Notes under the pieces: generated by a model | The model's database searches: none | What the model saw: the letters and a program-made list of their open reading frames with translations, nothing else | Told to the model about the DNA's origin: nothing | DNA from: Stenotrophomonas maltophilia | GTDB lineage: Bacteria > Pseudomonadota > Gammaproteobacteria > Xanthomonadales > Xanthomonadaceae | Length of the DNA: 6,594 bases | Direction of reading: 5' to 3' | NCBI GenBank assembly: GCA_002364755.1 | Contig: DEZI01000016.1 | Span: 1 to 6,594 of the forward strand | Made by a program: the position numbers and the translations under genes | In this document: in pieces, positions 1 to 5,600 of the stretch | Position numbering within the stretch: position 1 is the stretch's first letter | How the letters are laid out: every line of letters begins with the position of its first letter

Positions 1-28
1 ACATAGGATCTCGACTCTACAGAAGCAA

Positions 29-59
29 GCCGACTGACAGTCGGTTCCACCACGCGTGG
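29..59. repeat. REP-like palindromes downstream of the lipoprotein gene
   Basis: Two short dyads lie just beyond the stop of the minus-strand lipoprotein gene. CCGACTG-A-CAGTCGG (30-44) is a 7-bp perfect inverted repeat. CCACGCGTGG (50-59) is a 10-bp perfect palindrome. The same 10-mer recurs at 5735-5744 inside a clear SMAG-type element, which supports a shared repeat origin. A GTAG head on the minus strand (17-20) lies nearby, but the sequence next to it does not form a clean stem, so it may be a degenerate element. In RNA of the lipoprotein gene these dyads would fall in the 3' end, where such repeats can stabilise transcripts or help termination. That role is inference. Confidence 0.55.
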
Positions 60-66
60 GTCGGCC

Positions 67-891
67 TCAGCGCTCGGTCGCCGACTCGACCACCATGTCC
101 AGCACGTACGCCTGCGACGGCGCATCGGCTGGCGGGTTCTTTACCGCGAAACGCTTCACGCGCACCACGTTGCGCAGGCCGTCTTCGTGGGTGTAGCCCT
201 CGATGCTGCCGTAGAAGTTCTCGAACTTGCCGGGTTCGCCCTGCTTCAGGCCCTTGTCGTCGAACTTCACCTCACGCACCTGCAGGCACTGGTAATCCGG
301 AATCAGCGGGTGCGAGCACTTCCGGGTCTTCGCGGCCACTTCCAGGAACACGGTTTCGCCCGGGCCGCCGTAGCGGGTTTCGGCGGTCGGTTCCGGTGCG
401 AACACCAGCACGTCGCCCTTGCCGGTGGTCAGGGTCAGCGCGCCATCGGTACCCTGCGCGGCCTTCAGCTCGCCCTGCAGGCGGCTGGACACCGCTTCGT
501 CCAGCGCCATCAGCGCCTTGTCGGTGCAGGCCATCATGGTCGACACCATCGCGCCTACCTTCAGCGTGCCGTTTTCCAGGGTGTAGCCACCGCCCAGGCG
601 GTTGCAGGTGTTGCTCACCGCCAGGCGGCCATCGGCGAAGTCCAGGGTGACCGGCTTGTCATCGCGGGCGAACAGCGCATCGATGCGCGTGCCGTCGGTG
701 GCGGTGGCCTGCTTCAGCAACCAGTGCTGGCTCTGCAGGCGCTGCGCATCCAGGTGCGCCAGCGTCTGCTGGTCCGCTGCCTTGGTGGCGGCCGGGGCCA
801 CGTCGTCGCCGCCGGTACCGGCGGGGGCCGGGGTCTGGCTGCAGGCGGCCAGCAGGGCCAGCGGGAGGAGCAGGGTGAGCGTGCGGTTCAT
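67..891 (-). CDS. META domain + DUF4377 lipoprotein
   Basis: This is a 274-residue predicted lipoprotein. The N-terminus MNRTLTLLLPLALLAAC ends in a lipobox (LAAC) with the lipidated Cys at residue 17. Ser follows at +2, so there is no Asp retention signal and outer-membrane sorting is expected. A low-complexity Ala/Pro/Gly/Thr linker covers about 18-40. A META (HslJ-like) domain spans about 51-165, recognised by the SNTCNRLGGGYTLENGTL block (93-110) and STMMAC (117-122), with the usual Cys pair at 96 and 122. A DUF4377 domain spans about 176-270, with paired Cys 192 and 202 (KCSHP...DYQCLQVRE). Its biochemical function is unknown. META proteins in Gram-negatives are linked to heat or envelope stress and, for HslJ, novobiocin resistance. 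The start at 891 is chosen because AAGGAG (902-907) sits 10 nt upstream and the signal peptide begins there. An upstream in-frame ATG at 957 would add 22 residues that spoil the signal peptide. It lies 74 bp downstream of uppP, on the same strand. Confidence 0.87.
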   Translation of the reverse strand: MNRTLTLLLPLALLAACSQTPAPAGTGGDDVAPAATKAADQQTLAHLDAQRLQSQHWLLKQATATDGTRIDALFARDDKPVTLDFADGRLAVSNTCNRLGGGYTLENGTLKVGAMVSTMMACTDKALMALDEAVSSRLQGELKAAQGTDGALTLTTGKGDVLVFAPEPTAETRYGGPGETVFLEVAAKTRKCSHPLIPDYQCLQVREVKFDDKGLKQGEPGKFENFYGSIEGYTHEDGLRNVVRVKRFAVKNPPADAPSQAYVLDMVVESATER

Positions 892-931
892 GGTGGTGAG
901 TCTCCTTGAGGAACCTGGAAAAACGGGTCGG

Positions 932-955
932 GACCGGGAATGGGTTTGCCCGGTC
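932..955 (-). terminator. weak terminator-like hairpin after uppP
   Basis: GACCGGG (932-938) and CCCGGTC (949-955) form a perfect 7-bp stem with a 10-nt loop, 10 nt beyond the uppP stop in the minus-strand direction. On that strand a run of five T (919-923) follows, but 8 nt after the stem. That spacing is poor for intrinsic termination. The hairpin may attenuate read-through into the lipoprotein gene or may simply be structure in the transcript. Confidence 0.3.
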
Positions 956-965
956 ACGGCGTTGT

Positions 966-1760
966 TCAGCTACCGGCAGGCAACCACAGCAGCAATGCGG
1001 CGCCGAGGGCGATGCGGTAGAGGGCAAACGCCGTGAACTTGTGCGACTTGATGTAGCCCATCAGCCACTTCACTACGACGAAGCCGGTGATGGCGGCGGC
1101 AACGAAGGCCACGCCGACGTCGGTCCAGTTCTCGCTGGCCAGGTTTCCTTCCTTGGCCAGTTCCAGGAAGGTGTAGGCGCTGGCGGCGAACATGGTGGGA
1201 ATGCCCAGCAGGAATACGAACTCGGCGGCGGCCGCGCGGCGGCTCAGGCCCAGCAGCATGGCCAGGAAGATCGCCGAGGCCGAACGCGAGGTGCCGGGGA
1301 ACACGCCGGCCACCACCTGCGCCAGGCCCACACCGATCGCCACCGTCCAGGTCACCTGGTCACGGTCGGGCAGGCGTGCGGTATAGGCCTCCACCAGCAG
1401 CATCCAGACGCCGCCGATGATCAGCGCCCAGGCCACCGGGCCCACGGTTTCCGGCAGCGACCAGCCGGCCTTGCGCACCACCAGGCCGACCACGGCCGTC
1501 ACCAGGAAGGCAGCGCCCAGCTTGAACACGTACTCGCGGTTCTCGCGCTGGCCGAAGCCGGTGGCCAGCTGCAGCAGGCGCTGGCGGAACACCAGTACCA
1601 CGGCCAGGATCGCGCCGGCCTGGATGATGATGTTGAAGAAGTCCGAACGCGCGCCCAGCCAGTGCTGGGCAATCAGCAGGTGGCCGGTGCTGGAGATCGG
1701 CAGGAATTCGGTGAGGCCTTCGAGGATGCCCAGCAACAGGGCGGAGAGCAGATCGGACAT
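966..1760 (-). CDS. uppP: undecaprenyl-diphosphatase UppP (BacA)
   Basis: This is a 264-residue integral membrane phosphatase of the BacA/UppP family (E. coli protein 273 aa). The family removes a phosphate from undecaprenyl diphosphate on the periplasmic face, recycling the lipid carrier for peptidoglycan and other surface polymers. Overexpression in this family gives bacitracin resistance. Both family signatures are visible. The EGLTE motif at 14-18 runs on into FLPISSTGH with His27. PGTSRSASA at 155-163 carries the catalytic-region Arg159. About seven to eight hydrophobic helices are seen, for example 44-58, 82-96, 108-124, 137-152, 161-172, 181-196, 215-234 and 245-260. The start at 1760 gives the conserved MSDLLSALLLGILEGLTEF N-terminus. 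The open frame continues upstream to 1877 without family similarity and across the NtrC sites. No good Shine-Dalgarno precedes 1760, so translation initiation may be weak. It is divergent from glnA and probably cotranscribed at least in part with the downstream lipoprotein gene. Confidence 0.96.
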   Translation of the reverse strand: MSDLLSALLLGILEGLTEFLPISSTGHLLIAQHWLGARSDFFNIIIQAGAILAVVLVFRQRLLQLATGFGQRENREYVFKLGAAFLVTAVVGLVVRKAGWSLPETVGPVAWALIIGGVWMLLVEAYTARLPDRDQVTWTVAIGVGLAQVVAGVFPGTSRSASAIFLAMLLGLSRRAAAAEFVFLLGIPTMFAASAYTFLELAKEGNLASENWTDVGVAFVAAAITGFVVVKWLMGYIKSHKFTAFALYRIALGAALLLWLPAGS

Positions 1761-1817
1761 GGGTGGAATGGGCGCCGGCAGCGGAAGGAAGAAGGTCGAG
1801 AGGATAGACGATCCCTG

Positions 1818-1836
1818 CCGCACCAAACGGGTGCGG
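1818..1836 (+). promoter_or_regulatory. NtrC-binding dyad 1 (distal, strong)
   Basis: CCGCACC-AAACG-GGTGCGG is a perfect 7+7 dyad with a 5-nt spacer. It matches the enterobacterial NtrC consensus core GCACC-N5-GGTGC on both sides. Its centre (1827) is about 127 bp upstream of the predicted glnA sigma-54 start. This is close to the paired high-affinity enhancer sites at about -140 and -108 in E. coli glnA. Assignment rests on motif and position. Confidence 0.82.
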
Positions 1837-1848
1837 AAGAAGATGCAT

Positions 1849-1863
1849 GCACCCATTTGGTGC
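1849..1863 (+). promoter_or_regulatory. NtrC-binding dyad 2 (proximal, strong)
   Basis: GCACC-CATTT-GGTGC is a perfect match to the NtrC core. Its centre (1856) lies 29 bp from dyad 1, close to three helical turns, and about 98 bp upstream of the predicted glnA start. Two NtrC dimers on near-aligned faces are the usual enhancer geometry for sigma-54 activation by looping. Confidence 0.84.
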
Positions 1864-1873
1864 GCTCCGCTGT

Positions 1874-1888
1874 GCACCGCGCCGGGGC
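1874..1888 (+). promoter_or_regulatory. possible weak third NtrC site
   Basis: GCACC-GCGCC-GGGGC matches the NtrC core with one substitution in the right half (GGGGC for GGTGC). Its centre (1881) is 25 bp from dyad 2 and about 73 bp upstream of the predicted start. E. coli glnA also has low-affinity sites between the enhancer and the promoter. GC-rich chance similarity is possible. Confidence 0.35.
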
Positions 1889-1927
1889 GTGCTTTTTGAA
1901 ATCAATGGCTTGCGTGCACAGAAAAGT

Positions 1928-1943
1928 TGGCACGGTCATTGCT
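1928..1943 (+). promoter_or_regulatory. sigma-54 (RpoN) promoter of glnA
   Basis: TGGCAC-GGTCA-TTGCT matches the -24/-12 consensus TGGCAC-N5-TTGCW at every defined position, with the required GG-N10-GC spacing (GG 1929-1930, GC 1941-1942). Transcription should start near 1953-1955, giving a leader of about 31 nt before the glnA ATG. Together with the upstream NtrC dyads this is a complete nitrogen-regulated control region. Confidence 0.92.
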
Positions 1944-1984
1944 CTACCTCAAGCAGGCATTCATCCCCATCCGAGGTCGTACCG

Positions 1985-3394
1985 ATGTCCGTGGAAAACG
2001 TTGAGAAGCTGATCAAGGACAACCAGATCGAGTTCGTCGATCTGCGTTTCGTGGATATGCGTGGCGTCGAGCAGCACGTCACCTTCCCGGTCAGCATCAT
2101 CGAACCGTCGCTGTTCGAAGAAGGCAAGATGTTCGACGGCAGCTCCATCGCCGGCTGGAAGGGCATCAACGAGTCGGACATGGTCCTGCTGCCGGACCCG
2201 GCCAGCGCCTATGTCGATCCGTTCTACGCCGATCCGACCATCGTCATCAGCTGCGACATCCTCGACCCGGCCACCATGCAGCCGTACGGCCGCTGCCCGC
2301 GCGGCATCGCCAAGCGCGCCGAGGCCTACCTGAAGTCCTCCGGCATCGCCGAAACCGCGTTCTTCGGCCCGGAGCCGGAATTCTTCATCTTCGATTCGGT
2401 CCGTTTCGCCAATGAAATGGGCAACACCTTCTTCAAGGTCGACTCGGAAGAAGCCGCTTGGAACAGCGGTGCCAAGTACGACGGCGCCAACAGCGGCTAC
2501 CGTCCGGGCGTTAAGGGTGGTTACTTCCCCGTTCCGCCGACTGACACCCTTCATGACCTGCGCGCTGAAATGTGCAAGACGCTGGAACAGGTCGGCATCG
2601 AAGTGGAAGTGCAGCACCACGAAGTGGCCACCGCCGGCCAGTGCGAGATCGGCACCAAGTTCAGCACCCTGGTGCAGAAAGCCGACGAACTGCTGCGCAT
2701 GAAGTACGTCATCAAGAACGTGGCGCACCGCAACGGCAAGACCGTCACCTTCATGCCCAAGCCGATCGTCGGTGACAACGGCAGCGGCATGCACGTGCAC
2801 CAGTCGCTGTCCAAGGGCGGCACCAACCTGTTCTCCGGTGACGGTTACGGCGGCCTGAGCCAGCTGGCGCTGTGGTACATCGGCGGCATCTTCAAGCACG
2901 CCAAGGCCATCAATGCCTTCGCCAACTCGGGCACCAACAGCTACAAGCGCCTGGTGCCGGGCTTCGAAGCCCCGGTCATGCTGGCCTACTCGGCCCGCAA
3001 CCGTTCGGCCTCGTGCCGCATTCCGTGGGTGTCCAACCCGAAGGCGCGCCGCATTGAAATGCGCTTCCCCGATCCGATCCAGTCGGGCTACCTGACCTTC
3101 ACCGCGCTGATGATGGCCGGCCTGGACGGCATCAAGAACCAGATCGACCCGGGCGCACCGAGCGACAAGGATCTGTACGACCTGCCGCCGGAAGAAGAGA
3201 AGCTGATCCCGCAGGTCTGCTCCTCGCTGGACCAGGCCCTGGAAGCGCTGGACAAGGACCGCGAGTTCCTCAAGGCCGGGGGCGTGATGAGCGATGACTT
3301 CATCGACGGCTACATCGCGCTGAAGATGCAGGAAGTGACCAAGTTCCGCGCGGCGACCCACCCGCTGGAATACCAGTTGTACTACGCCAGCTGA
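1985..3394 (+). CDS. glnA: glutamine synthetase, type I (GlnA)
   Basis: This is a 469-residue class I-beta glutamine synthetase, full length for the family. It forms a cytoplasmic dodecamer that makes glutamine from glutamate, ammonium and ATP. Signature 1, FDGSSIAGW...ESDMVL, begins at residue 50. The ATP-binding signature KPIVGDNGSGMHVHQS is at 259-274. The adenylylation loop DLYDLPPEE carries Tyr398, which is Tyr397 once the initiator Met is removed, so activity is expected to be controlled by GlnE (ATase) under PII input. The start at 1985 is supported by GAGGT (1973-1977), 7 nt upstream, and by the conserved MSVENVEKLIKDN N-terminus. The frame stays open back to 1847, but that stretch is the promoter region. 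Transcription should come from the sigma-54 promoter at 1928-1943. A strong hairpin follows the stop. Confidence 0.98.
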   Translation: MSVENVEKLIKDNQIEFVDLRFVDMRGVEQHVTFPVSIIEPSLFEEGKMFDGSSIAGWKGINESDMVLLPDPASAYVDPFYADPTIVISCDILDPATMQPYGRCPRGIAKRAEAYLKSSGIAETAFFGPEPEFFIFDSVRFANEMGNTFFKVDSEEAAWNSGAKYDGANSGYRPGVKGGYFPVPPTDTLHDLRAEMCKTLEQVGIEVEVQHHEVATAGQCEIGTKFSTLVQKADELLRMKYVIKNVAHRNGKTVTFMPKPIVGDNGSGMHVHQSLSKGGTNLFSGDGYGGLSQLALWYIGGIFKHAKAINAFANSGTNSYKRLVPGFEAPVMLAYSARNRSASCRIPWVSNPKARRIEMRFPDPIQSGYLTFTALMMAGLDGIKNQIDPGAPSDKDLYDLPPEEEKLIPQVCSSLDQALEALDKDREFLKAGGVMSDDFIDGYIALKMQEVTKFRAATHPLEYQLYYAS

Positions 3395-3400
3395 CCGGGC

Positions 3401-3442
3401 GGCGATGGCGGTGGGACCTCCCTCCCACCCGCCGCCATCGCC
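3401..3442 (+). terminator. terminator-like hairpin after glnA
   Basis: GGCGATGGCGG (3401-3411) pairs perfectly with CCGCCATCGCC (3432-3442), an 11-bp GC-rich stem. A further inner helix TGGGA/TCCCA (3412-3416 with 3423-3427) has a 4-nt bulge. It starts 6 nt after the glnA stop. The following TCCGTTCTT is only modestly T-rich, so the U tract is imperfect. It probably terminates or attenuates glnA transcripts before the PII operon. Confidence 0.65.
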
Positions 3443-3472
3443 TCCGTTCTTCGCGGCTGGGGAGTCGCAGGG

Positions 3473-3486
3473 CGGGCCCAGGCCCG
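3473..3486. repeat. short GC palindrome between glnA and the REP cluster
   Basis: CGGGCC-CA-GGCCCG is a 6-bp perfect inverted repeat with a 2-nt loop, immediately upstream of the GTAG-headed repeats. It may be a decayed REP element or a chance GC-rich dyad. No function can be assigned. Confidence 0.35.
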
Positions 3487-3491
3487 TCGTG

Positions 3492-3567
3492 GTAGAGCGG
3501 ACCGTTGGTCCGCTGCATTGAAGGCGGGCCGCTGGCCCGCTTTGGTAGAGCGGACTGTCAGTCCGCT
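3492..3567. repeat. SMAG/REP cluster of three palindromes
   Basis: Three stem-loops occur in 76 bp. Element A has GTAG (3492-3495), stem AGCGGACC / GGTCCGCT (3496-3503, 3507-3514) and loop GTT. Element B has stem GCGGGCC / GGCCCGC (3524-3530, 3534-3540) and loop GCT, extended by A-T and wobble pairs to 3521-3543, without a GTAG head. Element C has GTAG (3545-3548), stem AGCGGACT / AGTCCGCT (3549-3556, 3560-3567) and loop GTC. A and C are in the same orientation, 53 bp apart. Paired changes in the stems keep base pairing while the GTAG head is constant, as expected of the S. maltophilia GTAG REP family. Such elements are spread by RAYT transposases and often act in RNA processing or stability. 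Confidence 0.85.
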
Positions 3568-3676
3568 GAACCAGGGGCAAGAGAGAGACCGGATACGCGA
3601 CATGGGCCACCCTCCCTCCCGCGTCGGTCGTGCAAGGAGAGAGGCACGGCCGTCCCCGGCCCATTACGTGTCCGGT

Positions 3677-3715
3677 GCAACAGCCACGGCCATCACCACG
3701 ATGGCCCGTGGTTGC
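3677..3715 (+). other. leader hairpin 1 upstream of the PII gene
   Basis: This long imperfect stem is GCAA/TTGC (3677-3680 with 3712-3715), CCAC/GTGG (3684-3687 with 3708-3711) and GGCCATC/GATGGCC (3688-3694 with 3700-3706). It gives 15 pairs, one 3-nt bulge (3681-3683), one single-base bulge (3707) and a 5-nt loop. It has no REP head and no U tract after it. It could be a folded 5' leader of the glnB-amtB mRNA, an operator dyad, or chance. Confidence 0.45.
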
Positions 3716-3717
3716 CT

Positions 3718-3750
3718 GATGCCATCGCGCGTTGGCGCGGTGGCCCCATC
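3718..3750 (+). other. leader hairpin 2 upstream of the PII gene
   Basis: GCCATCGCGC (3721-3730) pairs with GCGCGGTGGC (3735-3744) over 10 pairs, including one G-T wobble, with loop GTTG. GAT/ATC (3718-3720 with 3748-3750) extends it across a CCC bulge. It begins 2 nt after hairpin 1 and ends 18 nt before the start codon, 7 nt before the GGGA ribosome-binding site. It could therefore influence translation initiation. There is no match to a riboswitch class I recognise. Confidence 0.45.
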
Positions 3751-3757
3751 CACCATC

Positions 3758-3761
3758 GGGA
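3758..3761 (+). promoter_or_regulatory. ribosome-binding site that decides the PII start
   Basis: GGGA lies 7 nt before the ATG at 3769 but only 1 nt before the in-frame ATG at 3763. The spacing supports 3769 as the true start and yields the canonical 112-residue PII protein. Confidence 0.55.
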
Positions 3762-3768
3762 CATGCGC

Positions 3769-4107
3769 ATGAAACTGATCTCCGCCATCATCCGACCGTT
3801 CAAGCTCGACGAGGTCCGCGAGGCCCTCTCAGACGCTGGCGTGTCGGGCATCACCGTGACCGAAGTGAAAGGTTTCGGTCGCCAGAAGGGCCACACCGAG
3901 CTGTATCGCGGCGCCGAGTACGTCGTCGATTTCCTGCCCAAGATCAAGATCGAAACCGTGGTCACCGACGAGCGTGCCGACGCGGTGATCGAAGCGATCC
4001 AATCGTCCGCAGGCACCGGCAAGATCGGCGACGGCAAGATCTTCGTCACTGCCGTCGAGCAGGTCATCCGTATCCGCACCGGCGAAATCGGTGCCGACGC
4101 GCTGTAA
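3769..4107 (+). CDS. glnB: PII nitrogen regulatory protein (GlnB/GlnK)
   Basis: This is a 112-residue PII signal protein of exactly canonical length. It is a cytoplasmic trimer that binds ATP/ADP and 2-oxoglutarate and relays nitrogen status to NtrB, GlnE and AmtB. The T-loop (about 37-55) GRQKGHTELYRGAEYVVDF holds the uridylylation site Tyr51, and Gln39 and Lys58 are ligand-pocket residues. The B-loop TGKIGDGKIFV is at 83-93, and the C-terminal segment has Arg101 and Arg103. Asp54 is GlnB-like (E. coli GlnK has Asn54). The N-terminus MKLI and linkage 22 bp upstream of amtB are GlnK-like, so the name is a convention. The next ATG upstream (3763) has no usable ribosome-binding spacing. The frame is open back to 3505, but that part crosses REP repeats and is not coding. 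No confident promoter is visible. Expression may come from glnA read-through or an unrecognised promoter in 3568-3768. Confidence 0.96.
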   Translation: MKLISAIIRPFKLDEVREALSDAGVSGITVTEVKGFGRQKGHTELYRGAEYVVDFLPKIKIETVVTDERADAVIEAIQSSAGTGKIGDGKIFVTAVEQVIRIRTGEIGADAL

Positions 4108-4129
4108 CCCCTTCCGGAGACTCCCCCAA

Positions 4130-5557
4130 ATGAAGATGCGCCTTCTCACCGGGTGGCAAGCCCGGTTCCATCTCGTGTGCCTGTTGATGCTGCTCAGCGC
4201 GCTCGCCGCCGGTGCCTGGCCGGGCACTGCGAACGCCCAGGCCCAGGTCTCGCCGCTGCCCAGCGAAACTGTCGCGGTCGAACCGCTGCAGGCGCCGGTG
4301 GCCGCGGCACCGGTTGCCGCTGAAGCCGCCGCGCCGGCCTTCGACCACGGCGACGTCGCCTGGATGCTCACCTCCACCCTGCTGGTGCTGCTGATGGTGG
4401 TGCCGGGCCTGGCCCTGTTCTACGGCGGCCTGGTGCGTTCGAAGAACGTGCTGTCGGTGCTCAGCCAGATCCTGGTGGTGTTCTCGCTGGTGCTGCTGCT
4501 GTGGGTGTCCTACGGCTACAGCGCGGTGTTCAGCGCGGGCAATCCGTTCTTCGGCTCATTCACCGAGTTCGCCTTCCTGAAGGGCTTTACCCCTGATTCG
4601 GTCGGCAACACGCCCATCAAGGGCCTGCCGGATTATCTCTTCGTCGCCTTCCAGTCGACCTTCGCCGGCATCACCACCGCGCTGATCGTCGGCGCCTTCG
4701 CCGAACGCATCAAGTTCCGCGCGGTGCTGCTGTTCTCGGCGCTGTGGTTCACCCTCAGCTACATCCCGATGGCACACATCGTCTGGGGTGGCGGTTATCT
4801 GGGTGAGATGGGCGCGATCGATTTCGCCGGTGGCACCGTGGTGCACATCAACGCGGGCGTGGCCGGCCTGGTCGGCGCGTGGTTCCTCGGCAAGCGCCTG
4901 GGCTATGGCCAGACCGCGCTGAAGCCACACAACGTGCCGTTCACCTACATCGGCGCGATGCTGCTGTGGGTGGGCTGGTTCGGCTTCAACGCCGGCTCGG
5001 CCGCAGCCGCCGACACCGTCGCTTCGCTGGCCTTCCTCAACACCGTGCTGGCCACTGCTGCGGCAGTGCTGGGCTGGACGCTCACCGAAGCGATCACCAA
5101 GGGCAAGCCGTCGGCACTGGGCGCAGCCTCGGGTGCGGTGGCCGGCCTGGTCGGCATCACTCCGGCCTGCGGCACCGTGGGCCCGCTGGGCGCCATCGTC
5201 ATCGGCCTGGTCGCCGGCGTGGTCTGCGTGTGGGGTGTCACCGGCCTGAAGCGGCTGCTGAAGGTGGACGACACCGCCGACGTGTTCGGTGTGCACGGCG
5301 TCGGCGGCATCGTCGGTGCCATCCTCACCGGTGTGTTCAGCGCGCAGTCGCTGGGCGGCACCAAGGCCGATCTGGATATCGGCCACCAGGTGTGGGTGCA
5401 GGTGGTCAGCGTCGGCCTCACCGTGGTCTGGTCGGCGGTGGTCACCGCGGCCATCCTGCTGCTGGTGAAGGTGGTGGTCGGCCTGCGCGTGACCGAAGAG
5501 GCCGAACGTACTGGCCTGGACGTCACCTCGCACGGCGAATCGGCCTACGAGGCCTGA
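4130..5557 (+). CDS. amtB: ammonium transporter AmtB
   Basis: This is a 475-residue Amt/Rh/MEP ammonium channel of the inner membrane. A signal peptide (1-36, ending ANA|QAQ) is followed by an Ala/Pro/Val-rich spacer (37-70) and about 11 transmembrane helices starting at FDHGDVAWML (71-80). Key residues align with E. coli AmtB at a constant offset of 71: Phe gate F178 and F286 (F107, F215), W219 (W148), D231 (D160), twin histidines H239 and H389 (H168, H318), and S290 (S219). The family signature begins DFAGGTVVHINAG at 231. The C-terminal tail, ending GLDVTSHGESAYEA, matches the conserved cytoplasmic region that contacts PII. GGAG (4116-4119), 10 nt upstream, supports the start at 4130. An upstream in-frame ATG at 4091 would overlap the PII gene. 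The 22-bp gap marks a glnB-amtB operon, which fits PII trimers plugging the AmtB pores under nitrogen excess. Confidence 0.97.
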   Translation: MKMRLLTGWQARFHLVCLLMLLSALAAGAWPGTANAQAQVSPLPSETVAVEPLQAPVAAAPVAAEAAAPAFDHGDVAWMLTSTLLVLLMVVPGLALFYGGLVRSKNVLSVLSQILVVFSLVLLLWVSYGYSAVFSAGNPFFGSFTEFAFLKGFTPDSVGNTPIKGLPDYLFVAFQSTFAGITTALIVGAFAERIKFRAVLLFSALWFTLSYIPMAHIVWGGGYLGEMGAIDFAGGTVVHINAGVAGLVGAWFLGKRLGYGQTALKPHNVPFTYIGAMLLWVGWFGFNAGSAAAADTVASLAFLNTVLATAAAVLGWTLTEAITKGKPSALGAASGAVAGLVGITPACGTVGPLGAIVIGLVAGVVCVWGVTGLKRLLKVDDTADVFGVHGVGGIVGAILTGVFSAQSLGGTKADLDIGHQVWVQVVSVGLTVVWSAVVTAAILLLVKVVVGLRVTEEAERTGLDVTSHGESAYEA

Positions 5558-5558
5558 G

Positions 5559-5600
5559 GTAGCGGCGGGCAGCCTTCTGTCCTGGTGGGTGCCATGAGCC
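5559..5600 (+). repeat. orphan GTAG head and truncated repeat unit
   Basis: A GTAG tetranucleotide (5559-5562) begins one base after the amtB stop, with no clean stem after it. Then 5576-5593 matches the start of the following 46-bp repeat (17 of 18 bases against 5641-5658), but the palindrome is missing and the unit is cut to 19 bp (5582-5600). This looks like a decayed copy at the upstream end of the tandem array. Confidence 0.55.

Noticed and set aside
187..909. Open frame opposite the META/DUF4377 gene
   Set aside because: It is the complement of a well-supported lipoprotein gene. The composition is a low-complexity Ala/Gly/Val/Arg/Gln shadow with no start signals.
1761..1877. Upstream start for uppP at 1877
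   Set aside because: It would run through both NtrC dyads, and the added 39 residues have no UppP similarity.
1896..1924. Sigma-70 promoter for glnA (TTGAAA at 1896-1901)
   Set aside because: No acceptable -10 hexamer lies at 16-18 bp spacing, so it is not reported as a feature.
1961..3664. Long open frame (567 codons) antisense to glnA
   Set aside because: It is an artefact of high GC and codon bias opposite glnA. The translation is Val/Ala/Gly/Arg/Asp-rich with no family resemblance, and it runs through the terminator and REP repeats.
3505..3768. N-terminal extension of the PII protein
   Set aside because: It crosses REP palindromes and hairpins, and the PII family is 112 residues from 3769.
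4091..4129. Upstream amtB start overlapping the PII gene
   Set aside because: It lacks a ribosome-binding site and would put 13 polar residues before the signal peptide. ATG 4130 has GGAG at 10 nt.
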